Made by a program: the position numbers and the translations under genes
Part shown: piece by piece, positions 9,249 through 17,702 of the stretch
How the letters are laid out: every line of letters begins with the position of its first letter
Numbering within the stretch: position 1 is the stretch's first letter
Source of the DNA: a virus
Reading direction: 5' to 3' (one strand)
Length of the DNA: 44,622 nt
Virus record (IMG/VR): IMGVR_UViG_3300047446_000146
Coordinates: 1-44,622 of that record
The notes under the pieces: model-generated
Told to the model about the DNA's origin: nothing
The model's database searches: none
The model's input: only the letters and a program-made list of their open reading frames with translations

Positions 9249-9461
9249 GTGAGCAATGACGAATATTCACAAAGTAAAAAGGACTGGATCTACACCTGGG
9301 GCGTAGTCCGTGATCAACCCAACATCATGGTTGGTGCGTTCCGGACCAAGCCTGAGGCTGAGGCAAGAGCGCGAACCATGGGAGAGGGTTACAAGGCCGC
9401 CTACATTTTCCATTTGCCAGGTACGGACGAATTCATTATCGAAGACGAACCACAGGCCTAA
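9249..9461 (+). CDS. Hypothetical small protein
   Basis: 70 aa from a GTG at 9249, preceded by CGGAGG five bases upstream. An in-frame ATG at 9216 would add 11 residues but lacks a ribosome site. The sequence holds DWIYTWGVVRDQPNIMVGAF and a short helix with repeated EAEARAR, then YIFHLPGTDEFIIEDE. It is soluble and of unknown family. It runs opposite to the tail genes and converges on the small gene at 9471-9707. Confidence 0.5.
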   Translation: MSNDEYSQSKKDWIYTWGVVRDQPNIMVGAFRTKPEAEARARTMGEGYKAAYIFHLPGTDEFIIEDEPQA

Positions 9462-9470
9462 CGTGCGAGG

Positions 9471-9707
9471 TCAGGTTGCCGTAAAGGTGATCTGACCAAC
9501 CCCAGTCAAAAGCTCGGCTCTCAACCCAGCCCTGCCCTCGTACTTCCGGCGATAGACGCTCTCACCCGGCCCGACTTTACCGGTCAGCTTTAGTCGATCG
9601 ATTTCAACGTCACCATCAAGGATCGCGACTTCGGCCTTGCATCCCACATTAACCCCATTCTCGGTCGCGAACAGGTTCTGCATCGTCAGTACGTAGCCTT
9701 GCTGCAT
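9471..9707 (-). CDS. Hypothetical phage protein downstream of K
   Basis: 78 aa. The ATG at 9707 has AGGAG with good spacing. A GTG at 9725 in frame is less likely. It follows tail gene K by 25 bases on the same strand, so it is the first cargo gene or a last member of the tail-tip group. The product is beta-rich (GYVLTMQNLFATENGVNVG; EVAILDGDVEIDRLKLTGKV) and may be a small all-beta domain. No family is recognised. Confidence 0.6.
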   Translation of the reverse strand: MQQGYVLTMQNLFATENGVNVGCKAEVAILDGDVEIDRLKLTGKVGPGESVYRRKYEGRAGLRAELLTGVGQITFTAT

Positions 9708-9731
9708 GTTCGTCTCCTGCGGCACCGCCGC

Positions 9732-10499
9732 TCACTGTTGTGCGTCTTTATGCCTGAGGATCAGGCGTGTTGCTTCGGTCCAATACCCGCCGTACACATC
9801 ACGTTTCGAGTCACGGCCGTACAGGTGATGCAGTATCGAACCCGGCACCGGATGATGATCCGGCTCGGTCTTGAGCATGCCATCCGCAAGGTAGATGCCT
9901 GCATGATTCGGGACCGGTGACCGCACCTGCATCAGAATCAGATCGCCCTGTTTGAGATCTGCCTGTCCAATTTTGACGAAGCCGGCTCCCTCGAAATTGT
10001 CGGTGTAAAGGTCCTTCCCTTCGTTCCACCATCCATCTTCGCGGTCGTATTCCGGTAGGGTGATGCCCATCTCGCGCTGGTAGTAATCGCGCACCAGTGA
10101 ATAGCAGTCGAGAACCCCATGCCTGAAAGGGCGCCCTATCAGCGGCGCCTGATAGCCGTTCGGCTCATGTATCAGATGGCTGACCGGCTCACCCTCACGC
10201 ACTTCAACGATCAGCCAAGGCAGTCCAGTTCCCTCCATCGAGACCCGATCTGCGTGACTCAGCCGCGCTGACTGTCCGGGATGGCTGTGGACGATGGCGA
10301 TGATCTCGCCCTGGTCTTCGGCAAGCGCCCATGATTCAGCGCTGATCTTGAAATCATCTTCCGGCTTCTCGGCGGAGTTTGAGACCGGCACGTATTTGTT
10401 CGCACGACCGGACCGAATGATCAATCCGCAGGACTCTTGGGGAAACCAAGCCCTGGCGTGGTCATAGATCGCTTTGACGGTGTTCTTGGAAAGCCTCAT
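9732..10499 (-). CDS. K: Tail tip assembly protease K (JAB + NlpC/P60)
   Basis: 255 aa lambda gpK-like protein. Residues 1-115 form a JAB/MPN metalloprotease domain with Glu22, the His71/His73 motif HSHP, Ser81 and Asp84. Residues 120-255 form an NlpC/P60 cysteine peptidase domain with Cys132 (GVLDCYSLVRDYY) and His199 (PNHAGIYL). In lambda-like phages gpK helps build the tail tip and probably opens peptidoglycan. GAGGTG lies before the ATG. All key residues appear intact. Confidence 0.92.
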   Translation of the reverse strand: MRLSKNTVKAIYDHARAWFPQESCGLIIRSGRANKYVPVSNSAEKPEDDFKISAESWALAEDQGEIIAIVHSHPGQSARLSHADRVSMEGTGLPWLIVEVREGEPVSHLIHEPNGYQAPLIGRPFRHGVLDCYSLVRDYYQREMGITLPEYDREDGWWNEGKDLYTDNFEGAGFVKIGQADLKQGDLILMQVRSPVPNHAGIYLADGMLKTEPDHHPVPGSILHHLYGRDSKRDVYGGYWTEATRLILRHKDAQQ

Positions 10500-10507
10500 T
10501 CAACACC

Positions 10508-11206
10508 TCAGTACCCTGCGCTCGGGTATGAGCCGTAGCGGAGCGGGTTGTTCGCGCCAAAGCGCAACTTGCAGCCAAGGAGAGTGCCGGAGCACATGTC
10601 TTTGGCAGGATCGTCGGTCGGAACATCCTTGTCGGTGAAATAGGCCGAACCGGTGTAGCCGCAGTAGGCCCCTCGGTATCCGCCGATCACCAACCACTGA
10701 CAGCAGTTGGCAACGATCTGGCGGCCGGGCAGCTTGCGATCGGTCGCAATCAGCGGAGACTTGAGAACGAACGTGGCGTTCGACGCGTTCGCCGATTGCT
10801 TCTGATCGATGGTGTAGACGTCATCCGTGAAATGCTCGTCCGGATTCGCCTCAGGGTTTCCGCCCGGGAAGTTGATGGCATCGAGGTAGCGCCCCAGCGT
10901 CCGATGGCGAACAACCTTCGCGTCGACCAGATCCTGATAAGTCGCACATAGAGCTGTGATGAATCCGGTGACGTTGCCTACGGCCAGTGTCGGGTTGCTC
11001 TGTTGCCCTTCCCCGGTCATCCCCATGCCGTCAACCTTGATCGGCCAAGGCGAATACTCGACGCCCTGCCAAGTGATGCCACCAAGTTTCGTGTAACCGT
11101 GGAAGTAGTAGATGTCGCCGGCAATCGCGCTCAGGTCCAGCTCAAACAGTTCAACGTACTGCCCTGCCTCAAGCTTCTGAACGTCTTCGTAAATGCTCTC
11201 GGCCAT
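10508..11206 (-). CDS. L: Minor tail protein L
   Basis: 232 aa from the ATG at 11206, which overlaps the stop of M (TGATG), so L is translationally coupled. A longer start at 11251 lies inside M and is not needed. The N-terminal region (SIYEDVQKLEAGQYVELFEL) and a cysteine-bearing C-terminal domain (CCQWL, AYCGYTG, CSGTLLGCKLRFG) fit gpL. Lambda gpL binds an iron-sulphur cluster through C-terminal cysteines, and the cysteines here are placed to do so. It joins the tail tube to the tip. Confidence 0.9.
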   Translation of the reverse strand: MAESIYEDVQKLEAGQYVELFELDLSAIAGDIYYFHGYTKLGGITWQGVEYSPWPIKVDGMGMTGEGQQSNPTLAVGNVTGFITALCATYQDLVDAKVVRHRTLGRYLDAINFPGGNPEANPDEHFTDDVYTIDQKQSANASNATFVLKSPLIATDRKLPGRQIVANCCQWLVIGGYRGAYCGYTGSAYFTDKDVPTDDPAKDMCSGTLLGCKLRFGANNPLRYGSYPSAGY

Positions 11207-11544
11207 CAGGTCACCTGGTAAGTCTGTTCGAACGTGGCAGTCAGCGACCACGCCCTGCCGCCCAGATCCGTGGGGGCAAAGGTGTCACAAGTGAAGTAGA
11301 GGGGGCCGTCGAATGGCGTAGCCCAAATGAAGGCCTTGTATCCCTTCTGGGCGCGAAGAAACGCCAGAATCGCTGCGATCCGCGCCTTCTCGCCGGTGAA
11401 CGTCAAGTTCCATGACTGGGTTTCGTTATTGATCCCGTCCGCCGCGCGCTGCTTGTACCCGTTACCAAACTGTGCGGAGCGCACGCGCTCTTGAAACGTA
11501 CCAGGTGCAGACTTGTCAGGGCGCCAGGTGAATGTGTCAGCCAT
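11206..11544 (-). CDS. M: Minor tail protein M
   Basis: 112 aa gpM-like tail-tip protein (begins TFTWRPDKSAPGTFQERVRS; contains GNGYKQRAADGINN and WATPFDGPLYFTCD). Its start overlaps the stop of the tape measure gene by one base (TAATG) and its stop overlaps the start of L. It occupies the lambda H-M-L position and should sit at the tail tip close to the tape measure C-terminus. Confidence 0.9.
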   Translation of the reverse strand: MADTFTWRPDKSAPGTFQERVRSAQFGNGYKQRAADGINNETQSWNLTFTGEKARIAAILAFLRAQKGYKAFIWATPFDGPLYFTCDTFAPTDLGGRAWSLTATFEQTYQVT

Positions 11545-14500
11545 TACGCCCTCCCATTGATGGCTTTACGGATATTCCCTTGCGGGCCAAGCGACTTCGC
11601 TTCCAGTTGCTTGTAGCGAGCCTCGACAAATCGCCCAATCTCGGCGCCGAACTGCTCCATGCCGGAGGTATTGCTGCTTACCTGAGACGTGCCATCGCCG
11701 CTGATTTGGATCGAGACCGCAATCGGCGAAGATCCGCCGGCACCAGCAGAAACCGAGGCCGCACCAGAGCCCAGCGGAGTGACGCTGCCTCCATTCGCTC
11801 CGGTCATCAGGTAGGACTTACCGCCCTGATTGAACAATTCAGGACCCACTTCATTGACCTGATACAGCGAGTTCGGCGCAACATCGCCGCCAGTGGCGCG
11901 ACCGCCACCATAGGAAAGTCCAGAGGATGCCGAACCCAGGCTGTAGTCGAAGCCGGAACTTGCGCCAGAGCCAGTAGAAGCCCCGCCGGAGTATGAGCCT
12001 GCAGCCGTCGCACCGATTCCGAACAGGGTACTGAGCACCCCGGAAGTCGCCTGTCTTGTGGCAATTCGAGCAAGATCAGAAATGACCGATTTTGTGAAAT
12101 CCGAAAACGACAGCTTGCCGGTGAGCGCGAAGTTCGCCACTGCATCTTCCATGTTGGAAAAGGCATTGGTGAACAGTGTTTTGGTTTGCCCGGCCACATC
12201 CTTGGCGCTGTCGAGGTAGTTTTCCCAGGCGGAGGTTGCTCCGTTAGTCCAGTCGCCCTGGGCGGTCTGCACATCCGCGTAGTTCTGCCGGATCTGGTCG
12301 GTTGCCTTTTTGTTGGCGCCGGCAAGAGCCTTGGATTTCTGCTCGAACTCTTCAGTCGACATATTGCGAGAAGGGTCAGAGCGTTGGTTTTCCAGATCCA
12401 GTGCCTGTTGAGCAAACCGGTCTTGCTGGGCATTCAGCTGACTGTCGAGCGCGTTCTGGCGATCGCCGCGACCAACGCCCAACACAGCGCGCTGCCCTGC
12501 AAGCTCCAACGCCTTCTGCTGCTGACCAAGCGCTTGGACGTACTGAGCGATGTTGTACGTCTGCTTCTTGACCCGCCCGTCTTCCTCGGTGGCGAGCGCC
12601 TGCAAGCGAGAGTCGTAACCTTCCTGGGCTTTAACAGACTCTGCCTTTGCGTCAGCGATCTTCTGATCGATCTGAATGCGCTGCTGCGCAGTGGTCGACG
12701 ACTTTTCCCGGAGCGTCTGAAGCGCGGCGATCTCTGCATCGTAGGCAACAGTTACATCGCCCCTTTCCTGCTCAATGATCGCGATGCGCTGGCTACTATA
12801 GGACTCGGCCGACACCAAGCCAGCTTTCTGGGCCGCTTCGAGCTCCTTCTCGATGTTCTGGTAGTAACCCGTGACCGACTTCAGTTGATTCTGAGCGTTG
12901 TTGAAGCCTGTCAGGTCCAGCTGATTGGCCGGCCCCTTCGGGTCCTTTATGTTCGTGTTGATGCCGTCAAGGAGCGTTTTGTAGGCGCCGCCAGAAAAAG
13001 ACTTTCCGTCAAAATCGACCCCATCAAGCAGCGGCGACTTCTGCCCGGTTTTCGCCGACTTCTCGTAAAGCTCAGTGAACTGCGCGTTCAGCTTCTTGAT
13101 TGCGGCTTCACGCTTCGAAAGTGGGCTGACGTTGTCGAGCTGCCGATCCAGATCCTTTTGAACTGCGATCAGATCTTTGTTGGCACTGACAGTCTCACCT
13201 GTGGTTGCCGCCAGAGCCTGGCTTGATGCTTGGCGCGCCTTCAGACCTGCCAGCTTCTTCTCAAGTGCTGCAGTTGAGTCGTCATCGTCACCGGTGCCAA
13301 GCCCCAATGCGCTGTTGAGTGTGCTGAGGCCGTTCGACAACGCACCCGCCACTCCTCCCGCTTTTCTGGTGTCCAGAACGCGCTGAATGATCTCGATCTG
13401 CTTACCGAGATCGGGAAAAACCTCCGACCTTACCGCAGCATAGGCATTCGTTATGCTGTTCTTGATGTCATCCCAGCCGAGCTCAATGTCTGAGAGCGAT
13501 GCACGGTATTGCTTCAGCCGCTCCTGAGCATTCTGGTTTAGATCCTCACTGAGGGCGTCCAGGGCCTTCTGAGCGTCGCCGTTATCCTCAACGGCCTTGA
13601 TCGCTAGGTACTGGTCTGATGTGATCAAACCGTACTGCTCGCTGATTTTCGCAGCCGCTTCAGATGCAGAAGAGCCAAGACCAGCGAGAGAGGTCGCTAC
13701 TTCGTTAGCGCCCTTGCCGGTCAGCGTTGAGATTGCCGATGCGGCTGCTGTCAGGCTCAACAGTTGGCTCTGGGTCACCTTCCCGCTGCTGGCCAGAGCA
13801 AGCGCTGCATCCTTCGCGCCGGCGAAGTTGTGCGTGACGTCTCCAGCTTCCTTGGCGATCTGCTGGAGCTGTTGTGATGAGACCCCGGCAATGTTGCCAC
13901 CAGCGAAAATCGCCTTGTTGAACGCAGACGACTCTCTCTCAGCATCGATAAATGCGTAAGCGATAGAACCAAGTACGGCGACCAAGGCGGCGGCCGGCAG
14001 AAGCATTTTGCCAAGCTGTATGGCGGAGGAGCCTGCGCCCGCACCTATCTGAGCGATAGCGCGAGCACCGCTGTTCAAGTCGCCCGTAGCGATTGCATTC
14101 GCGAGCTGACTAACGTTTTCCTGGGCTTGTCGGGTGCCAAGGTTCAGCTTTTCAAATGCAGACCCTTCTCCATTCAGCGTCCGCAGCTTGCTGTTGATTG
14201 CGCCGACAGCTGTCGTGTACTTGGTAACATCGATCTCACCATCGTTGTAGGCCTTGGCGAGTGTTTCGAGGTCCTTGTTGTGGCTGGCAATGGCTGCGCG
14301 AGCAGGACTGAGCTTGTTCAGCAGCTTTTCCAAGCCTTCGGCTTGCACCCCGGTAGCCGCCGCTGCATCTTTGGCAGCCTTTACGCTATTCTGCATCGTG
14401 CCGACGAGGGCGTCAGACTCAGCCTGCATCCGCTTCTGAAGCGCGACGAGGCTCGCGGTTGAATCCCTATTAACGTCCATCGCGCCGGCGGCGCCGGTCA

Positions 14501-14774
14501 CACTGGTAGTTAGTCGCTGGTAATACTCGCTGTTTTTCAGCGACGTTTGGGCAGTTTCCAGCAGGCGAGCCCTTGCATCCGCAGTTGCCTGCGCCGCCCG
14601 GGCCTCAGCCTCGGCCAGTTTGTCAGCTGCATCGGCGGTCTTCTTGAAGCCGGTGGTGACATCATCAGCTGCCTTTTCTACCTTCTCACCGACGTCGACC
14701 AGCTTGTCGAGGTCAGTGGATGCCTTCGCAACGTCCGACGTATCGATGCTGATGCCGAGCGATGCGATATCCAT
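11544..14774 (-). CDS. H: Tail length tape measure protein H
   Basis: 1076 aa. Long helical, Ala/Lys/Gln-rich coiled coils make up most of the chain. A hydrophobic region near 245-275 (MLLPAAALVAVLGSIAYAF) may insert in the host membrane during DNA entry. The C-terminal part contains AFSNMEDAVANFALTGKLSF, the lambda-type tape measure C-terminal signature, followed by a Gly/Ser-rich stretch. AAGGTGA precedes the ATG. At about 1.5 angstrom per residue the tail would be roughly 150-160 nm. Confidence 0.95.
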   Translation of the reverse strand: MDIASLGISIDTSDVAKASTDLDKLVDVGEKVEKAADDVTTGFKKTADAADKLAEAEARAAQATADARARLLETAQTSLKNSEYYQRLTTSVTGAAGAMDVNRDSTASLVALQKRMQAESDALVGTMQNSVKAAKDAAAATGVQAEGLEKLLNKLSPARAAIASHNKDLETLAKAYNDGEIDVTKYTTAVGAINSKLRTLNGEGSAFEKLNLGTRQAQENVSQLANAIATGDLNSGARAIAQIGAGAGSSAIQLGKMLLPAAALVAVLGSIAYAFIDAERESSAFNKAIFAGGNIAGVSSQQLQQIAKEAGDVTHNFAGAKDAALALASSGKVTQSQLLSLTAAASAISTLTGKGANEVATSLAGLGSSASEAAAKISEQYGLITSDQYLAIKAVEDNGDAQKALDALSEDLNQNAQERLKQYRASLSDIELGWDDIKNSITNAYAAVRSEVFPDLGKQIEIIQRVLDTRKAGGVAGALSNGLSTLNSALGLGTGDDDDSTAALEKKLAGLKARQASSQALAATTGETVSANKDLIAVQKDLDRQLDNVSPLSKREAAIKKLNAQFTELYEKSAKTGQKSPLLDGVDFDGKSFSGGAYKTLLDGINTNIKDPKGPANQLDLTGFNNAQNQLKSVTGYYQNIEKELEAAQKAGLVSAESYSSQRIAIIEQERGDVTVAYDAEIAALQTLREKSSTTAQQRIQIDQKIADAKAESVKAQEGYDSRLQALATEEDGRVKKQTYNIAQYVQALGQQQKALELAGQRAVLGVGRGDRQNALDSQLNAQQDRFAQQALDLENQRSDPSRNMSTEEFEQKSKALAGANKKATDQIRQNYADVQTAQGDWTNGATSAWENYLDSAKDVAGQTKTLFTNAFSNMEDAVANFALTGKLSFSDFTKSVISDLARIATRQATSGVLSTLFGIGATAAGSYSGGASTGSGASSGFDYSLGSASSGLSYGGGRATGGDVAPNSLYQVNEVGPELFNQGGKSYLMTGANGGSVTPLGSGAASVSAGAGGSSPIAVSIQISGDGTSQVSSNTSGMEQFGAEIGRFVEARYKQLEAKSLGPQGNIRKAINGRA

Positions 14775-14794
14775 TGATTCACCTTGATATGCCG

Positions 14795-15118
14795 CTAGGG
14801 GCTTGTGTCTCGGGCTTCAGCCATTACGGCCAAGGCTTCGGCCTCCATCACCCGAAGGTCATGGAACACTTGGTTTCTAGTCTTCTTGGGGATGTTGACG
14901 AGGGACATGACGGCGGGCACAACGGCATAGTCAAGGCCGGTGGCGCCACCCATGCCAGTGCGCCACTGGGTGCCCATGGCTTCCATAACGCGGAATGCGG
15001 GCCAGTTGTCCGGCAACACCTCGACCTCTTCGTCGAGGTCGAAGGCAGATAGCCCGAAGAGTGCGAGCTGTTCGGGTGGTGCCGCAGGCGAGTACAGCGC
15101 CTGCGCCACCTCTTTCAG
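14795..15118 (-). CDS. T: T extension of the tail assembly chaperone (-1 frameshift product)
   Basis: Read as the C-terminal part of a G-T fusion. After the slip, reading continues CTG AAA GAG GTG and gives LKEVAQALYS and then a DUF1799-like domain (PEQLALFGLSAFDLDEEVEV; WRTGMGGATGLDYAVVPAV). A GTG at 15109 could act as a start but no ribosome site supports it. In lambda the G-T form recruits tape measure and tube subunits to each other. The stop lies 20 bases before the tape measure start. Confidence 0.85.
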   Translation of the reverse strand: MKEVAQALYSPAAPPEQLALFGLSAFDLDEEVEVLPDNWPAFRVMEAMGTQWRTGMGGATGLDYAVVPAVMSLVNIPKKTRNQVFHDLRVMEAEALAVMAEARDTSP

Positions 15119-15504
15119 TTTCCCAGCCGGGTCACCTTGAAAGCATTTTGGTAGGCTTGGACAATCGCATCACCGGCACCGGCGGATGTCTCGACCAGCG
15201 CGCGAATACTTTCGGGTGAGAGCTTGTCATCGAATCCCCAACCCGCGACCAACTCGCTCACCTGTTCGACCTGTCGATCGATGTGCGCTTCGGTGATGTC
15301 GACGAGCGTGATGTCGTCGCCCTTCTCCTTCAGGCGCGCCTGATCATCCTTGGCCGATTGCTCCCAGCCAACGAAAAGTGCGGCAAGCTCTTTGCGGTCC
15401 CGATACTTAAATACGAACGGGACCTTCATGGTTTCGCCCCCCACGCGAGGGATGTCCACGTCCGCTTTGAACGTGGAGCTTTGGGCAATTTTGAACTTCG
15501 CCAT
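15115..15504 (-). CDS. G: Tail assembly chaperone G
   Basis: 129 aa. Conserved features of phage tail assembly chaperones: a beta-rich N-terminus (FKIAQSSTFKADVDIPRVGG; VPFVFKYRDRKELAALF) and a helical C-terminus (GWGFDDKLSPESIRALVET). It lies between the tail tube gene and the tape measure gene, as lambda gpG does. The last two sense codons form the frameshift site that makes G-T. It keeps the tape measure soluble during tail assembly and is absent from the mature tail. Confidence 0.9.
   Translation of the reverse strand: MAKFKIAQSSTFKADVDIPRVGGETMKVPFVFKYRDRKELAALFVGWEQSAKDDQARLKEKGDDITLVDITEAHIDRQVEQVSELVAGWGFDDKLSPESIRALVETSAGAGDAIVQAYQNAFKVTRLGN
15118..15124 (-). other. Programmed -1 frameshift slippery heptamer GGGAAAC
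   Basis: On the minus strand the last codons of G read CTG GGA AAC TGA. The heptamer G GGA AAC fits X XXY YYZ exactly and lies directly against the G stop codon. A -1 slip joins G to the T frame. Lambda uses GGGAAAG at the same gene junction. Confidence 0.88.
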
Positions 15505-15507
15505 GGA

Positions 15508-16170
15508 TTACGCCCCAGCCGCAGCGGTGGTATAGCGGGTCGGCTCGGCTTGCAGAGCTAGGTTCACCGTGCGAGCTATCACGTTGTTACGGGCGATGGT
15601 TGGTTGCTTGGAGAACGAGGTGTAGGTGCCATAAAAGATGGTGTCACTGCCAGGCAGGTTCATGCGAGCGGCTTCAATTTGCTTTCTGGCGTCGGCCTTC
15701 GACAACACTGCGTTGTGCGGGAGCGCTGGGTCGTCGGCGATGGTCAACGCCATACTCGATGCTGCCTTGTCAGTAGGGATCTGACGGCCCTGATCATCTT
15801 CCAAAAAGACGACGTCGGTGTAGTTCTGGTCGCCACCGGAATACGCCACATCGACGACCTGCGGCACGGCAACCCAGGTGAGCACCTTCTTAAGGGTGCC
15901 AGCACCGCTGCCAGCCGGAAACAGCTGCAGGTCGGTCGTGTCGATCGCCTCCAAGGTGATCGCAGTAGCGGTTGCTGCCTTGACGCGCACCACGCGGCTG
16001 TTGAGACGCGACCATGCCGACGTGACCAAGACGATGTCACCAGCTGCGAGAGTGGCCCCTGTGACCTTGGCGACCGCCTCGGATGCGTTGGACAGTTCCG
16101 TAAACGGCAGGACGGTGTCGTAGGTCGCCGCATGTTGAATTGTTGCGCCGTTCGGCAATTTGTAGCCCAT
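15508..16170 (-). CDS. V: Major tail tube protein V
   Basis: 220 aa, gpV-like tail tube subunit that polymerises around the tape measure. The sequence is beta-rich: GDIVLVTSAWSRLNSRVVRV, YTDVVFLEDDQGRQIPTDKA, then FYGTYTSFSKQPTIARNNV. AGAGGAA precedes the ATG by about nine bases. A strong terminator-like hairpin stands just upstream (16197-16220), so this abundant protein may need either antitermination or its own promoter. I see no clear promoter in the 27 bases between them. Confidence 0.85.
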   Translation of the reverse strand: MGYKLPNGATIQHAATYDTVLPFTELSNASEAVAKVTGATLAAGDIVLVTSAWSRLNSRVVRVKAATATAITLEAIDTTDLQLFPAGSGAGTLKKVLTWVAVPQVVDVAYSGGDQNYTDVVFLEDDQGRQIPTDKAASSMALTIADDPALPHNAVLSKADARKQIEAARMNLPGSDTIFYGTYTSFSKQPTIARNNVIARTVNLALQAEPTRYTTAAAGA

Positions 16171-16196
16171 GGGGTTGTTTCCTCTTCACAGAAATG

Positions 16197-16220
16197 AAAA
16201 ACCCCGCACTTGGCGGGGTT
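16197..16220 (-). terminator. Intrinsic terminator upstream of the tail tube gene
   Basis: Stem AACCCCGC / GCGGGGTT (16200-16207 with 16213-16220, 5-nt loop) with five T after it on the minus strand. It lies 23 bases after the tail terminator gene stop, inside the late operon. Confidence 0.82.
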
Positions 16221-16242
16221 CGGGGTTTGCCCAATGGGCGGG

Positions 16243-16662
16243 TTAAAAGGTGTCGGCCCGGTACCGGAATGATGTGGGCAGCGAAGTGGTGGTGTCGCCC
16301 TGAATGGCCACCGCTGTCGAGAGCGGCGTCATGACAAATACCGTCAGGCCGCCTTGGGTGAGCCCGAGATTGATCGGAAACAGCGCGCGGATCTCGTCGG
16401 CGATTCCCGACGCCGCGCCCCGGCCGCCACCGGCCTTGGTCACTACGCTGATCTGGAACACGCCCTGGAACAGCTGGTGTGCGCCTTCAAGGTCGGTACT
16501 GTCGACGTTGACTGGCAGTAGATACGCCTGCAGGTACGTGCCGCCATCCGCTGGCGGCGTGAACGCCACATCCTCGAATGCGATCGGCAGCTTCGGCGTT
16601 CGGGCATTCGCCCAAGTGTTGAGGCGGCTTTCAAACGCCGCGCGAATCAGCCTGTCGCTCAT
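16243..16662 (-). CDS. Tail terminator-like protein (DUF4128)
   Basis: 139 aa. Begins MSDRLIRAAFESRLNTWANA and contains FEDVAFTPPADGGTYLQAYL and FQGVFQISVVTKAGGG, the pattern of DUF4128 / gpU-like tail terminators that cap the tube and set its length with the tape measure. Its start overlaps the preceding gene's stop (ATGA at 16659-16662). A hairpin terminator follows the stop. Confidence 0.78.
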   Translation of the reverse strand: MSDRLIRAAFESRLNTWANARTPKLPIAFEDVAFTPPADGGTYLQAYLLPVNVDSTDLEGAHQLFQGVFQISVVTKAGGGRGAASGIADEIRALFPINLGLTQGGLTVFVMTPLSTAVAIQGDTTTSLPTSFRYRADTF

Positions 16663-17294
16663 TTCTCAAGTCCCGAGACGGCGTTGTTGATGTAGGTTTG
16701 GAATTCAGTGACTGAGACGCGAACCATCCCGGCCGGCGCCTGTTTCGACCAGGATTCGTATTCAAGTCGCGGGCCGTACGGCAAGTTGTTCATAAGCCAG
16801 ATCGTGCCTACTTCGCTGCTGAACGTTTGAATCAGGGCAGAAGCATCGCCCTTCGCTTCGGTACCTGGCGGATCGATCAGTTCGAGCTGCCCGGTCGCGG
16901 GAGAATCGAAGCTCAGCTGCCAGTTGCCACGGAACCGGCCGCCGACGTATCCCTTGCCGGAAACCAGCCCGTTGACGTTGAAGTTTTGAACTCGCTCTGC
17001 CTTAGTCAGCGGCTTGGCATACTTGATGCCCTTCTTGAGCTTCCCGGACTTGGTGAAATTGGATTCGGTCAGATTGATGACCGTATTGCGTGCCGCGACC
17101 TTGAAGTCGTAGTCATCGGCCTCGCGAGTGTTCTTCTCGCGGTAGGCAAGGTTTGCCGCCCACAACTCCGGGTTGCCGACCGGTGATCGGTCAATGACCG
17201 AGTAAACCAGATCCAGCGACACCTTCTTCACAACGATCTCGGCGTTGGCCTTGGCCTTCTCCACGAATGCTTTGAGGTCAAGGCTGAAACTCAT
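16659..17294 (-). CDS. HK97 gp10-like head-tail joining protein
   Basis: 211 aa from the ATG at 17294, which overlaps the preceding stop (ATGA). An upstream in-frame start at 17342 would lie deep within that gene. The N-terminal helix (LDLKAFVEKAKANAEIVVKK), RSPVGNPELW, GGRFRGNWQLSFD and the C-terminal NLPYGPRLEYESWSKQAP are typical of HK97-gp10-like proteins, which sit at the neck and help attach the tail. The insert between SPVGNPELW and RGNW is longer than in most members I know. Confidence 0.78.
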   Translation of the reverse strand: MSFSLDLKAFVEKAKANAEIVVKKVSLDLVYSVIDRSPVGNPELWAANLAYREKNTREADDYDFKVAARNTVINLTESNFTKSGKLKKGIKYAKPLTKAERVQNFNVNGLVSGKGYVGGRFRGNWQLSFDSPATGQLELIDPPGTEAKGDASALIQTFSSEVGTIWLMNNLPYGPRLEYESWSKQAPAGMVRVSVTEFQTYINNAVSGLEK

Positions 17295-17680
17295 TTTCGG
17301 GCCTGCACGCTGTAGCCGACCGCCAGCCCTGCGTAATCCCAAGGGTCGACGCTCTGGATGGTGTAGATGTCGCCATCGAACAGGATGCTGTCCTGGCTCT
17401 CGGGTTTGGGCATGTCTGACCCGTTGAGCAACACCGGTGAAATCAGGATTTTGAAGTCGCCCTGCTTGATCCGGGTGCCGTCGATGTCCGACTGCTTGTA
17501 GTTTTCGCGGAAGCCTGAGCCGTCGAAGTTCTGGACGGATGTCGTGCTGCCGCCAGTGTTTGGGTCATATTCACCCGCTGTATTGCGCGTCAGCGTTAGC
17601 TCCAGGCCCTTACCACCAGATGAGCGTGGCGCGAGCAGGCGTTTAGCTGTTGCCTTGGCACGGTCGTAGATATCAGGCAT
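17291..17680 (-). CDS. Head closure / neck protein
   Basis: 129 aa. Position (after the connector, before the gp10-like gene) and sequence (IYDRAKATAKRLLAPRSSGG; GEYDPNTGGST; DFKILISPVLLNGSDMPKPE; then DGDIYTIQSVDPWDYAGLAV) match the small beta-barrel head-closure proteins of siphophages. These cap the portal-connector after DNA packaging. The ribosome site is weak. A plus-strand moron and its promoter lie just upstream. Confidence 0.7.
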   Translation of the reverse strand: MPDIYDRAKATAKRLLAPRSSGGKGLELTLTRNTAGEYDPNTGGSTTSVQNFDGSGFRENYKQSDIDGTRIKQGDFKILISPVLLNGSDMPKPESQDSILFDGDIYTIQSVDPWDYAGLAVGYSVQARK

Positions 17681-17683
17681 AAA
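17655..17683 (+). promoter_or_regulatory. Candidate promoter of the plus-strand moron
   Basis: TTGGCA (17655-17660), 17-bp spacer, CATAAA (17678-17683), pointing at the gene starting at 17703. It lies within the 5' end of the minus-strand head-closure gene. The -35 matches five of six consensus bases. Confidence 0.4.
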
Positions 17684-17702
17684 GCACGCTTATCCATTTG
17701 TA

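Noticed and set aside
12186-13226. 346-codon plus-strand frame inside the tape measure gene
   Set aside because: Exact antisense of a strong coding region with helical-repeat composition; no ribosome site, and its Leu/Arg-rich product looks like a reverse-strand shadow.
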